From the NCBI RefSeq assembly GCF_900102925.1, contig NZ_FNKI01000001.1:62001-126000 (forward strand): a stretch of 64,000 bases of DNA, in the 5' to 3' direction. The position numbers were made by a program, and so were the translations under genes. Below, piece by piece: positions 46,925 to 57,284 of the stretch. A model generated the notes under the pieces. The model had not been told where the DNA came from. It worked only from the letters and a program-made list of their open reading frames with translations, and searched no databases. Each line of letters begins with the position of its first letter. Within the stretch, counting starts at the first letter, position 1. The DNA comes from Flagellimonas zhangzhouensis. Its GTDB lineage: Bacteria > Bacteroidota > Bacteroidia > Flavobacteriales > Flavobacteriaceae.

Positions 46925-49900
46925 ATGACCAACCGCTTTCTGATACTGGCGCTCACCGTGCTCTGTATCTTTCCCGCACACGCACAACGCAAAAAAAACA
47001 AAACAACAAGCCAATACGATCAAAGCCTTTACAGTGGAATGGAATGGCGAATGGTCGGACCCCACCGTGGAGGTCGTGCCGGCACAGTAACCGGAGTGGC
47101 CGATGACCCCAACCTTTATTATATGGGAACCGCTGGTGGCGGTGTTTGGAAATCCACCGATGCCGGTAGTTCTTGGGAATGTATTTCAGATGGCTATTTT
47201 GGCGGCTCCATTGGCGCTGTAGCCGTTGCCGAATCCGATCCCAACATTATTTATGTAGGTGAAGGGGAACAAACCCTTCGCGGTAACGTTTCATCGGGGC
47301 ACGGACTTTGGAAAAGTTATGATGCCGGTGAAACCTGGCAATTTATTGGACTTGAAGATTCCGAACACATTGCCCGTGTCCGTATTCACCCTAAAAATCC
47401 AGACATCGTTTATGTAGCTGTCATTGGAAATCTATGGAAGCCCAATGAGACCCGTGGTGTGTATCGCTCTACCGATGGCGGAAAAAACTGGGAAAAAATT
47501 CTTTACATCAGCGACAAGGCTGGTGCAGGAGATTTGATCTTGGATCCGAACAACAGCAGAATTATGTACGCTGCTACTTGGGAAATGAAACGAAACGGCT
47601 ATCGTATGGATAGTGGTGGACCCGACAGTAGAATGTTCAAAAGTACCGATGGTGGAGACACTTGGAAAGATATTTCCGAAAATTCCGGTCTTCCAGGTTT
47701 TCCATGGGGAATTGTAGGTCTTACCGTTTCTCCAATTAATTCCGATAGGGTTTTTGCCATTATTGAAGCCGAAGAGGGAGGTGTGTACCGTTCCGATGAT
47801 GCTGGGAAAACTTGGCAGAAAGTAAATACCAACCGTGGACTGAGACAACGTGCTTGGTACTATTCCAGAATTTATGCCGACACCCAAAACATCGATAAAG
47901 TATGGGTAATGAACGTGAGCTATGGTGTTTCTACCGACGGAGGAAAAACTTTTACACTGAAAAATGCACCGCACGGTGATCACCACGATTTGTGGATCGA
48001 CCCTAATAACAATCAAAGAATGGTTATTGCCGACGATGGTGGCGCTCAAATTTCCAACGATGGTGGAAACAACTGGAGTACGATGTACAATCAGCCTACA
48101 GCACAATTTTATCGTATTGCAACCGATAGTATTTTCCCATACCGTATTTATGGAGCACAGCAGGATAATACCGCTTTGCGTATTGCACACAGAACTTCTG
48201 GCGCGGCTATTACCGAAGATGATTGGGAACCTACCGCAGGAGGTGAAAGTGCACATTTGGCACCAGATCCAAAAAACAATCAATTGGTATATGGTGGAAC
48301 TTACAAAGGGTATATGAACCGTTTGGACCACACCACAGGTCAAACCATATCCACCAACGTATGGCCCGATAACCCTGCTGGTTCTGGAGCAGAGATTATG
48401 AAATATCGTTTCAACTGGAACTACCCTGTTACTTTCAGCCGTCACGATTCTAATGTTCTTTATGCAGGTTCCAACTATTTGCATGCTTCAACCGATGGTG
48501 GGCAATCTTGGAAAAACATTTCACCTGATCTTACACGTAGCATTCCAGAAACCATTATGTCTTCGGGCGGACCTATCACCCAGGACAACACGGGAGCTGA
48601 ATTCTACTCCAACATTTTTGTGATCAGTGAATCCATTTTGGAAAAAGGGGTGATTTGGACAGGAAGTGATGACGGGATGATTCATGTTACTAGAGACAAC
48701 GGAACCACTTGGGAAGATGTGACCCCTCCTGCCAGCATGTCTCCAAAATTAAATATGATCAACTGTATCGACCCAAGTCCATTTGATCCAGGAACAGTTT
48801 ATGTAGCCGCCACCTCATACAAGTTCGGGGACTACACTCCTTATTTATATAAGACTGAAGACTATGGTAAAACTTGGAAATTGATTACCAACGGAATCAA
48901 GGACAACTATTACACAAGAGCCATTCGTTCGGACAAAACCAGAAAAGGATTGTTGTATGCTGGTACCGAATGGGGCATGTATGTTTCTTTCGATGATGGT
49001 GATAATTGGACGCCTTTCCAATTGAATTTACCTGTTACAGCCATTCGTGATCTTCATGTTCGTGACAACGACCTTATTGCCGCTACTCACGGTAGAAGTT
49101 TTTGGATGATTGATGATTTAACTCCGTTACATCAACTTTCGGATGAAGTATCACAAAGTGATTTTTACCTGTACAAACCAGACATGGCATACCGCATGCA
49201 CCAAAGCGGAGGCTGGAGAGCACCCGACACCAAGCTTGTTGGAGAAAACCACCCTGATGGAGCCATCATCAACTACTACATCAAGGATTTAAAAGATTCT
49301 GACGTGGTAGAGTTGGATATTTTGGAAACAGATGGAAGTGTGATTCAAAGTTTTTCTAACAAAGCAAAACCAGTAAAATTGGATCCATCAAGTACGCAAA
49401 AATTAAAAGTGAAATCTGGCGGAAATAGATTTGTTTGGAACACAAGATATCCAGGTTTCAAAGAATTTGATGGGATGGTGTATTACTCCTCGCCCAATGT
49501 TGGACCAAAAGCAGTGCCTGGAAACTATAAAGTAAGACTTACCGTAAACGGAAGTTCCATTGAAGAAACTTTCAGCATTGTAAAAGATCCTAGAATTGAG
49601 ATGAGCCAAAGTGATTACCAAGCTCAGTTCGATTTTTTGATCAAAGTTCGCGACCAAGTTACGAGAGCAAACAGTGCCATCATTAATATCAGAAACATAA
49701 AAAAGGATTTGGCTTATCTTAAAGAGAAAACCAAAGGCAATGCCGAAATCCAAAAAATGGCCGATGAATTTGAAACAGAGCTTTCTGTTATTGAAAACAA
49801 CATTCACATGACCAAAAACCAGAGTCGTCAAGATCCTTTGAATTTTGGTATTAGAATCAACAACAGAATTGCATTCCTTTTGGCCGACTCGCAACGCGGT

Positions 49901-50059
49901 GATCAAAAACCCACCAAACAAGCTCAAGAGTTTTTTGTAGAAGTCACAAAAGAACTTGACAAAGAAATCAATGACTTGAATTCTTTGGTAAAAGCAAAAG
50001 CAGGAATGATCAATGAAAAGGTGGATCAAAACCAAATCAAATTGATTTCAATGGAATAG
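46925..50059 (+). CDS. BNR/sortilin-like beta-propeller exported protein
   Basis: A 1044-residue exported protein with a signal peptide (LILALTVLCIFPAHAQ). About eleven Asp-box (SxDxGxTW) repeats are visible, for example KSTDAGSSW, RSTDGGKNW, KSTDGGDTW, RSDDAGKTW and ASTDGGQSW. They form one or two VPS10/sortilin-like propellers over residues about 40-730. The last about 300 residues are a beta domain followed by a helical, charged C-terminus. Such proteins are common in Bacteroidota and are often named glycosyl hydrolases, but no sialidase catalytic set is seen, so I give no enzyme activity. Monocistronic, with a strong terminator. Confidence 0.85.
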   Translation: MTNRFLILALTVLCIFPAHAQRKKNKTTSQYDQSLYSGMEWRMVGPHRGGRAGTVTGVADDPNLYYMGTAGGGVWKSTDAGSSWECISDGYFGGSIGAVAVAESDPNIIYVGEGEQTLRGNVSSGHGLWKSYDAGETWQFIGLEDSEHIARVRIHPKNPDIVYVAVIGNLWKPNETRGVYRSTDGGKNWEKILYISDKAGAGDLILDPNNSRIMYAATWEMKRNGYRMDSGGPDSRMFKSTDGGDTWKDISENSGLPGFPWGIVGLTVSPINSDRVFAIIEAEEGGVYRSDDAGKTWQKVNTNRGLRQRAWYYSRIYADTQNIDKVWVMNVSYGVSTDGGKTFTLKNAPHGDHHDLWIDPNNNQRMVIADDGGAQISNDGGNNWSTMYNQPTAQFYRIATDSIFPYRIYGAQQDNTALRIAHRTSGAAITEDDWEPTAGGESAHLAPDPKNNQLVYGGTYKGYMNRLDHTTGQTISTNVWPDNPAGSGAEIMKYRFNWNYPVTFSRHDSNVLYAGSNYLHASTDGGQSWKNISPDLTRSIPETIMSSGGPITQDNTGAEFYSNIFVISESILEKGVIWTGSDDGMIHVTRDNGTTWEDVTPPASMSPKLNMINCIDPSPFDPGTVYVAATSYKFGDYTPYLYKTEDYGKTWKLITNGIKDNYYTRAIRSDKTRKGLLYAGTEWGMYVSFDDGDNWTPFQLNLPVTAIRDLHVRDNDLIAATHGRSFWMIDDLTPLHQLSDEVSQSDFYLYKPDMAYRMHQSGGWRAPDTKLVGENHPDGAIINYYIKDLKDSDVVELDILETDGSVIQSFSNKAKPVKLDPSSTQKLKVKSGGNRFVWNTRYPGFKEFDGMVYYSSPNVGPKAVPGNYKVRLTVNGSSIEETFSIVKDPRIEMSQSDYQAQFDFLIKVRDQVTRANSAIINIRNIKKDLAYLKEKTKGNAEIQKMADEFETELSVIENNIHMTKNQSRQDPLNFGIRINNRIAFLLADSQRGDQKPTKQAQEFFVEVTKELDKEINDLNSLVKAKAGMINEKVDQNQIKLISME

Positions 50060-50080
50060 CAACTTGTTCCTTAAATATTA

Positions 50081-50111
50081 AAGCGCCCCGATTTAAATCG
50101 GGGCGCTTTTT
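50081..50111 (+). terminator. Terminator after the BNR gene
   Basis: AAGCGCCCCGATTT pairs with AAATCGGGGCGCTT in a perfect palindrome and is followed by a T run. The core stem is shared with the groEL terminator at 56962-56994. Confidence 0.92.
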
Positions 50112-50203
50112 ATTTAAAATCATTGAAAACGCGATTGCAGATAGGTTTCCACAATATAATCCTAAAAAATACTGCCATAATGTCATAAAATTGGAATAAG
50201 CAC

Positions 50204-50211
50204 TATCTTTG
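50204..50211 (+). promoter_or_regulatory. -7 promoter box of miaB
   Basis: TATCTTTG is an exact TAnnTTTG match 17 bases ahead of the miaB ATG. No good -33 element was found. Confidence 0.45.
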
Positions 50212-50228
50212 CACCCCATTGTACTTAT

Positions 50229-51692
50229 ATGATAAAGGAAGAAAGCGTAGAAAAGATAATTGACGAAAGCCAGCAAGGAAGTGCTTTGGCCATAGAGAAT
50301 AATGCAAAGAACACCCGTAAACTGTATATAGAAAGTTACGGCTGTCAAATGAATTTCTCTGATAGCGAAATCGTGGCCTCCATTTTGGCCAAAGAGGGTT
50401 TCAACACCACCCAAATTTTGGAAGATGCCGATTTGGTTTTGGTGAACACCTGCTCCATTCGCGAAAAAGCAGAACAAACCGTTCGTAAGCGTTTGGAAAA
50501 ATTCAATGCCGTAAAAAAGACCAATCCATCCATGAAAGTTGGAGTTTTGGGTTGCATGGCAGAGCGATTGAAAAGCAAATTCTTGGAGGAAGAAAAAATT
50601 GTGGATATGGTTGTTGGCCCAGATGCCTACAAAGACCTACCCAACCTGATCCAAGAAATTGACGAAGGAAGAAATGCCGTTAACGTTATTCTTTCCAAAG
50701 ATGAAACCTATGGTGATGTCGCTCCAGTGCGATTGAACACCAATGGAGTTTCGGCTTTTGTTTCCATTACCCGCGGATGCGACAATATGTGTACCTTCTG
50801 CGTGGTACCTTTTACCCGTGGACGTGAACGCAGTCGTGACCCACAATCTATTATAGCAGAAGTAAACGATCTTTGGGAAAGAGGTTTCAAAGAAATTACA
50901 CTCCTAGGTCAGAATGTTGACAGTTACCTTTGGTATGGTGGTGGATTGAAAAAGGATTACGAAAAAGCTTCGGACATGCAAAAGGCTACTTCGGTCAACT
51001 TTGCCAAGCTTTTGGAACTTGTTGCCGAGGCGCAACCGAAAATGCGTATCCGTTTTTCTACATCCAACCCTCAAGATATGACCTTGGATGTCATCGAATC
51101 CATGGCCAAATACGACAATATCTGTAAATACATCCACCTGCCCGTTCAAAGTGGTAGCAACCGCATTTTAAAGGCGATGAACCGCTTGCACACCCGCGAG
51201 GAATATTTTGAGTTGATCGACAACATCAAAAAAATTATTCCCGATTGTGCCATTAGCCAAGATATGATCACTGGTTTCCCAACAGAAACCGAGGAAGACC
51301 ACCAAGACACCCTAAGCTTGATGGAATATGTGAAATACGATTTCGGTTTTATGTTTGCATATTCGGAAAGACCTGGAACCTTGGCCGAGCGTAAAATGGA
51401 GGATGATGTTCCCGAAGCCACCAAGAAAAGACGCCTCACGGAAATTATTAACATCCAACAAAAGCATAGCTTATACCGTACCCAAGAGCACGTAGGAAAA
51501 GTAGAAGAAGTTCTTATTGAGGGAGCTTCAAAAAGATCCGACACGCACTGGATGGGTAGAAATTCACAAAACACCGTCGTTATTTTTCCAAAGGAAAACT
51601 ACAAAGTGGGTGAATTTGTAAACGTGAAAATCAACGAATGCACTTCTGCCACACTTTTAGGAGAGGCAGTGGGATATTCTAAAAATAATTAA
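50229..51692 (+). CDS. miaB: tRNA-2-methylthio-N6-dimethylallyladenosine synthase MiaB
   Basis: A 487-residue radical-SAM methylthiotransferase that modifies A37 of tRNAs reading UNN codons. The N-terminal MTTase cysteines ([21 protein letters not shown]) and the radical-SAM cluster motif ([22 protein letters not shown], about 173-194, given in part) are intact. A TRAM domain forms the C-terminus. It is first in a row of same-strand genes running to groEL. Confidence 0.96.
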   Translation: MIKEESVEKIIDESQQGSALAIENNAKNTRKLYIESYGCQMNFSDSEIVASILAKEGFNTTQILEDADLVLVNTCSIREKAEQTVRKRLEKFNAVKKTNPSMKVGVLGCMAERLKSKFLEEEKIVDMVVGPDAYKDLPNLIQEIDEGRNAVNVILSKDETYGDVAPVRLNTNGVSAFVSITRGCDNMCTFCVVPFTRGRERSRDPQSIIAEVNDLWERGFKEITLLGQNVDSYLWYGGGLKKDYEKASDMQKATSVNFAKLLELVAEAQPKMRIRFSTSNPQDMTLDVIESMAKYDNICKYIHLPVQSGSNRILKAMNRLHTREEYFELIDNIKKIIPDCAISQDMITGFPTETEEDHQDTLSLMEYVKYDFGFMFAYSERPGTLAERKMEDDVPEATKKRRLTEIINIQQKHSLYRTQEHVGKVEEVLIEGASKRSDTHWMGRNSQNTVVIFPKENYKVGEFVNVKINECTSATLLGEAVGYSKNN

Positions 51693-51715
51693 TAACCTTT
51701 TGTTTTTCAAGACGG

Positions 51716-51780
51716 ACGCTGAGCGGAGTCGAAGCGTTATCTTGAATTCAAAAAAATAAGATTCCTGCTTTCACAGGAAT
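51716..51780. repeat. REP-like palindromic element
   Basis: Two small palindromes lie in the 94-base gap before the sigma-54 activator: ACGCT ... AGCGT around GAGCGGAGTCGA (51716-51737), and ATTCCTG-CTTTCA-CAGGAAT (51761-51780). From memory, similar paired strings are dispersed between genes in Flavobacteriaceae genomes. The second hairpin ends six bases before the ATG at 51787. Confidence 0.55.
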
Positions 51781-51786
51781 GAGCAT

Positions 51787-53067
51787 ATGGAAAGTATTCA
51801 ATCCATAAAACAACGGTTCGAGATCATTGGAAACGATGTAAAACTCAATCGTGCCATAGAAAAAGCCATTCAGGTGGCCCCAACCGACATTTCCGTTTTG
51901 GTAACGGGTGAAAGTGGGGTGGGAAAAGAATCCATTCCTAAGATTATCCATTCACTTTCGCACCGCAAGCATGCCAAATATATTGCGGTAAACTGTGGGG
52001 CAATTCCCGAGGGAACCATCGACAGTGAATTGTTCGGACACGAAAAAGGAGCCTTTACTGGAGCCACCCAAACCCGTAGTGGTTATTTTGAAGTAGCCGA
52101 TGGCGGTACCATCTTTTTGGACGAGGTAGGTGAACTTCCTTTGACCACCCAAGTTCGATTGTTACGTGTTTTGGAAAATGGGGAGTTTTTAAAAGTAGGT
52201 TCGTCTCAAGTACAAAAAACAGATGTTCGCATTGTGGCCGCCACCAACATTAATATGTTCGAGGCCATTAAAAAAGAAAAATTCCGTGAAGACCTCTACT
52301 ATCGTTTGAGTACAGTGGAAATTGGTTTACCCGCGCTTCGCGATAGACAAGAAGACATTCATTTGCTTTTTAGAAAGTTCGCTTCAGACTTTGGACAGAA
52401 ATACAAAATGCCCACCATCCGTTTGGACGACCAAGCCATTCAAGTACTTTTAAGATATCGCTGGCCTGGAAACGTAAGACAATTACGAAACATAGCTGAG
52501 CAAATTTCTGTACTGGAAGAAAACAGGATCATTTCAGCTTCAACCCTTAGCAGTTATTTGCCCAATGCCACTGGTTCAAATTTACCTGCGGTGGTGGAGC
52601 ACAATAAAAAGGATAGTGATTTTAGTAACGAGCGTGAAATTTTGTACAAGGTGCTTTTTGATATGAAAAGTGACCTCAACGATTTAAAAAAGCTTACTCT
52701 CGAACTTCTCAAAGACAATGATTCGGCAAAAGTTCAGGAAGAAAATGAAGGTTTGATCCGTAAGATCTACGGAGATGCGGATGAGGAAGATATTGAGCAC
52801 GAAGAATCAATTCCGCCAAAATTATTGCATCTTCCCGAGCCAGTAATGGAAACCTCCACCCCTACTTTGGCACCACAACCGCAAGAAGACCGCTATCATT
52901 TTGCTGAAGAAATTGAAGAGGAAGAAACCCTATCTTTACAGGAAAAGGAAATCGAACTGATCAAAAAATCGTTGGAGCGAAACAAAGGTAAAAGAAAAGC
53001 TGCCGCCTCCGAATTGGGTATTTCGGAACGAACACTGTACAGAAAAATAAAACAATATGATCTTTGA
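51787..53067 (+). CDS. Sigma-54-dependent transcriptional activator without receiver domain
   Basis: A 426-residue enhancer-binding protein. The AAA+ domain starts almost at the N-terminus: Walker A G41-ESGVGKE48, sigma-54 contact motif G88-AFTGA93, Walker B GGTIFLDEVGEL, and RWPGNVRQLRN. A linker of about 130 residues follows, and a Fis-type helix-turn-helix closes the chain (KRKAAASELGISERTLYRKIKQ). It has no receiver, GAF or PAS domain, so control must come from a partner, the linker or expression level. The gene lies between miaB and lptE, a cluster conserved in Flavobacteria as far as I recall. Confidence 0.93.
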   Translation: MESIQSIKQRFEIIGNDVKLNRAIEKAIQVAPTDISVLVTGESGVGKESIPKIIHSLSHRKHAKYIAVNCGAIPEGTIDSELFGHEKGAFTGATQTRSGYFEVADGGTIFLDEVGELPLTTQVRLLRVLENGEFLKVGSSQVQKTDVRIVAATNINMFEAIKKEKFREDLYYRLSTVEIGLPALRDRQEDIHLLFRKFASDFGQKYKMPTIRLDDQAIQVLLRYRWPGNVRQLRNIAEQISVLEENRIISASTLSSYLPNATGSNLPAVVEHNKKDSDFSNEREILYKVLFDMKSDLNDLKKLTLELLKDNDSAKVQEENEGLIRKIYGDADEEDIEHEESIPPKLLHLPEPVMETSTPTLAPQPQEDRYHFAEEIEEEETLSLQEKEIELIKKSLERNKGKRKAAASELGISERTLYRKIKQYDL

Positions 53068-53093
53068 TCTTGCGCCAAATACATTTAAACTCT

Positions 53094-53615
53094 ATGACAT
53101 TATTTAATAAAGGAAAAGTTGCACTTTTAGGTTTATTCCTCTTTTTATCGGGATGTGGGGCCTATAATTTTTCAGGTGCCGATGTAGGTGAAGCGCAATC
53201 CTTTCAAGTGAACTTTTTTCAAAATTACGCAGATCAAACCCCAGGATCGACCATTGTGCCTGGTTTGGATCGTGATTTTACTTTAGCACTTCAGGATATG
53301 ATCAATAACCTGACCAGTCTTTCGCTCACTGGATCAAATGGTGATTTAGTGTACGAAGGGGAAATTGTGGAGTATAAAGTAATACCGATGACCGCCACGG
53401 CCGACCAACGTACTTCTCAAAACCGACTGACCATGAGTGTAAATGTTCGGTTTTTCAACACCAAAAAACAGGAAAACGATTTTGAACGTCGCTTTTCATT
53501 CTTTTACGATTTTGATGCCGCAGCTTCTTTAACCTCAATTCAAGCTGCAGCACACGAAGAGATTTTTGAGCGATTGACGCAGGATATTTTTAATGCCTCA
53601 CTAGGTAACTGGTAA
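53094..53615 (+). CDS. lptE: LptE-family LPS assembly lipoprotein
   Basis: A 173-residue lipoprotein with lipobox LSGC (FLFLSGCGAYNFSG) and the typical LptE/RlpB-like start of the mature chain. With LptD it would insert LPS into the outer leaflet. The frame opens at a TTG overlapping the previous stop. The ATG at 53094 is preferred because it directly precedes the signal peptide. Confidence 0.87.
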   Translation: MTLFNKGKVALLGLFLFLSGCGAYNFSGADVGEAQSFQVNFFQNYADQTPGSTIVPGLDRDFTLALQDMINNLTSLSLTGSNGDLVYEGEIVEYKVIPMTATADQRTSQNRLTMSVNVRFFNTKKQENDFERRFSFFYDFDAAASLTSIQAAAHEEIFERLTQDIFNASLGNW

Positions 53616-53621
53616 AACAAT

Positions 53622-54488
53622 ATGAACGTTTCGGATTTTATACATATTCTTCAAAACTCCAATACCATCCTTTCCCCAAAACAAACAAGGGATTTGGAAG
53701 ATATTATTGAAGAATACCCCTATTTTCAGGCTGCTAGGGCACTGCATTTAAAGGGACTTAAAAATCTGGACAGTTACAAATACAACAACGCCTTAAAAGT
53801 AACTGCCGCACATACGGCCGATCGCGATGTTCTTTTTGACTACATTACCTCCAAGGAATTTATTCAAAACAATATTGCCGACGCCATTGCAGGACGAGGT
53901 TCTAAATTGGAGGAACAAGATGCCGTTTCAGAAGAAATAGCACCCAATCCGAATGCGGAAATCATGCTGGTAGAATCCCCAGAACCTGCATTGCCACAAA
54001 ATCTTCAGGATGCCGAACAAATTTTGAATCCGAAGTTGTTCAAGACAAAGGAAACAAAAGAGGAAGAGGAACAAACAGAGACCACATTGAACATCGGCAA
54101 GCCCATTCCTTTTACCAAAAAAGAGAAACATTCCTTTACCGAGTGGCTTCAATTGACCAATAAATCAGAAGAGGAGCCACAAATCGAATCCAATGAAATG
54201 GAGGAGTTGGAGCGCAAGAAAAAATTTGAGCTCTTGGACAAATTCATTCAGAACAATCCTAAAATAGTTCCAAAAGAAACCAACCAGAAAATCAACATAA
54301 AAGAGTCTACCAAAATTGATCAAAACGAGTTGATGACAGAGACTTTGGCGAAGGTTTATCTGGAGCAAAAGAAGTACAAAAAAGCCATTCAAGCTTTTAA
54401 AATATTGAGTTTGAAATATCCGGAAAAAAGTGGTTTCTTTGCAGACCAAATTCAGGCGGTGAAGAAGCTGCAGAAAGAAAAAGATTAA
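53622..54488 (+). CDS. TPR-like conserved hypothetical protein
   Basis: A 288-residue soluble protein. The N-terminal about 85 residues are helical (LSPKQTRDLEDIIEEYPYFQAARALHLKGL). An acidic, low-complexity middle (about 100-160) follows, then a C-terminal TPR-like helix pair (TLAKVYLEQKKYKKAIQAFKILSLKYPEKSGFFADQI, about 240-280, given in part). No enzyme motif. It sits six bases after lptE and 10 bases before secG, so it may help outer-membrane or secretion biogenesis. That role is inference. Confidence 0.8.
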   Translation: MNVSDFIHILQNSNTILSPKQTRDLEDIIEEYPYFQAARALHLKGLKNLDSYKYNNALKVTAAHTADRDVLFDYITSKEFIQNNIADAIAGRGSKLEEQDAVSEEIAPNPNAEIMLVESPEPALPQNLQDAEQILNPKLFKTKETKEEEEQTETTLNIGKPIPFTKKEKHSFTEWLQLTNKSEEEPQIESNEMEELERKKKFELLDKFIQNNPKIVPKETNQKINIKESTKIDQNELMTETLAKVYLEQKKYKKAIQAFKILSLKYPEKSGFFADQIQAVKKLQKEKD

Positions 54489-54498
54489 GTTTAAAGAT

Positions 54499-54858
54499 AT
54501 GAGCACGTTTGCAATTTTTTTGGTATTGATTATTATCGTGTGCCTTTTGTTGATTTTGGTCATTATGGTCCAAAACCCTAAAGGTGGTGGGTTATCTTCA
54601 TCCTTTGGCGGAAGTGGTAATCAAGTAGTAGGCGGTGTAAAAAAGACCGGCGACTTTTTGGACAAGAGTACTTGGACCCTTGCCACTTTGTTGATTGTTT
54701 TGATTTTGCTTTCCAATGTTTCCCTAAAAGGAAACTATAGCCAAGCAGACTCTAAATTGTTGGATGGTAACGATACCGAAATCCCAGAAACAATTCCAGA
54801 AGAAGTACCGGAACAAGTACCTGCTTCGACACCAAGTCCAGCAGATACCATCGGATAA
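54499..54858 (+). CDS. secG: Preprotein translocase subunit SecG
   Basis: A 119-residue SecG with two membrane helices (about 3-23 and 55-73) joined by the conserved loop MVQNPKGGGLSSSFGG. The C-terminus is a long acidic, proline-rich tail (ETIPEEVPEQVP), common in Bacteroidota. It assists SecYEG translocation. A terminator follows. Confidence 0.94.
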   Translation: MSTFAIFLVLIIIVCLLLILVIMVQNPKGGGLSSSFGGSGNQVVGGVKKTGDFLDKSTWTLATLLIVLILLSNVSLKGNYSQADSKLLDGNDTEIPETIPEEVPEQVPASTPSPADTIG

Positions 54859-54877
54859 AAAAAGTGACAACACTTGA

Positions 54878-54917
54878 AAAAATGCCAGCTTGAATGACAA
54901 GCTGGCATTTTTATTTT
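54878..54917 (+). terminator. Terminator after secG
   Basis: An AATGCCAGCTTG / CAAGCTGGCATT stem with an AATGA loop is followed by TTTTATTTT. Confidence 0.92.
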
Positions 54918-55002
54918 ACAGAATGTCAGGTTTTGTGCATTGGCATAATTTCTGCCCTTTAGATTCCAGAATTTTTAAAACAAACACCTAAAAATTATAA
55001 AT

Positions 55003-55281
55003 ATGGCTAAATTAAATATCAGACCATTGGCAGACAGGGTTTTGATCGAGCCGCTTCAGGCCGAGACCACAACTGCCTCCGGTATCATCATTCCGGACAA
55101 CGCTAAGGAAAAACCACAAAAAGGCACCGTAGTGGCTGTGGGTCCAGGAACCAAAGATGAAAAATTGACGGTTTCCGTTGGTGATACTGTGCTTTATGGA
55201 AAATATGCCGGTACCGAACTTAAGTTCGATGGAACCGACTATTTAATGATGCGCGAGAGTGATATTTTGGCAATTGTTTAA
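55003..55281 (+). CDS. groES: Co-chaperonin GroES
   Basis: A 92-residue Hsp10 with the family's N-terminus ([16 protein letters not shown]), mobile loop ([18 protein letters not shown]) and [11 protein letters not shown] segment. It caps the GroEL cavity. groEL follows by 22 bases. No CIRCE-type repeat is seen in the leader. Confidence 0.97.
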   Translation: MAKLNIRPLADRVLIEPLQAETTTASGIIIPDNAKEKPQKGTVVAVGPGTKDEKLTVSVGDTVLYGKYAGTELKFDGTDYLMMRESDILAIV

Positions 55282-55297
55282 TTAAAAAATCAACTAG

Positions 55298-56935
<1,638 letters not shown>

Positions 56936-56961
56936 GATCATCCCTATTCGGATTAAAATAG

Positions 56962-56994
56962 AAACGCCCCGATTTTCATCGGGGCGTTTTTTTT
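56962..56994 (+). terminator. Terminator after groESL
   Basis: AAACGCCCCGAT / ATCGGGGCGTTT with a TTTC loop is followed by eight T. Confidence 0.93.
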
Positions 56995-57035
56995 GCATCT
57001 TGAGTAAATGGCTCTTTGAGCCAAAAATCACCTAG

Positions 57036-57131
57036 TTACTTCTTTTTACCAGTAGCTTGGGTGGTCTTCTTTGCAACAGTTTTAACCGCTTTTGCAGGAG
57101 ATGACTTTCCGTTTGACTTTGCTTGTTTCAT
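57036..57131 (-). CDS. 31-residue lysine-rich basic peptide
   Basis: A short frame, ATG at 57131 to TAA at 57036, encodes 31 residues. It begins MKQAKSNGKSSPAKAVKT and ends in QATGKKK. Ten residues are lysine and none is acidic, with Ala, Ser, Thr and Pro between them, like a histone-H1-type or DNA/RNA-binding tail. A -7-like box TACATTTA (one mismatch to TAnnTTTG) lies about 30 bases upstream. A GGCTC-AAA-GAGCC hairpin lies downstream (57010-57022). Function is not known. It fills part of the 350-base gap between groEL and the M16 gene, where nothing else is seen. Confidence 0.55.
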   Translation of the reverse strand: MKQAKSNGKSSPAKAVKTVAKKTTQATGKKK

Positions 57132-57232
57132 CAGTCAATAAATTAAAAAACTGATGTAAATGTATTCTAGTTTTGAATCCGTAGATTTTTGTTGGCTAAA
57201 TATTAACTAAAATATTTGGCCCAAGTTTTCAT

Positions 57233-57261
57233 ACAAAAAAACACCCTATTTTTAGAGGGTG
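57233..57261 (-). terminator. Terminator of the M16 peptidase gene
   Basis: On the minus strand a CACCCT ... AGGGTG stem with an 8-base loop is followed by seven T. It starts 24 bases after the stop codon at 57285. Confidence 0.85.
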
Positions 57262-57284
57262 CTTTTTACTTGACAATCTGTGTT

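Noticed and set aside
47432..48484. 350-codon minus-strand frame inside the BNR gene
   Set aside because: It is the complement of a well-supported propeller gene with Asp-box repeats; its own translation shows no family features.
46925..50059. Sialidase or other glycosidase role for the BNR protein
   Set aside because: Asp boxes alone are structural; no sialidase catalytic arginine triad or nucleophile could be recognised.
54918..55002. CIRCE-type heat-shock operator before groES
   Set aside because: No inverted repeat of the TTAGCACTC type is present in the leader.
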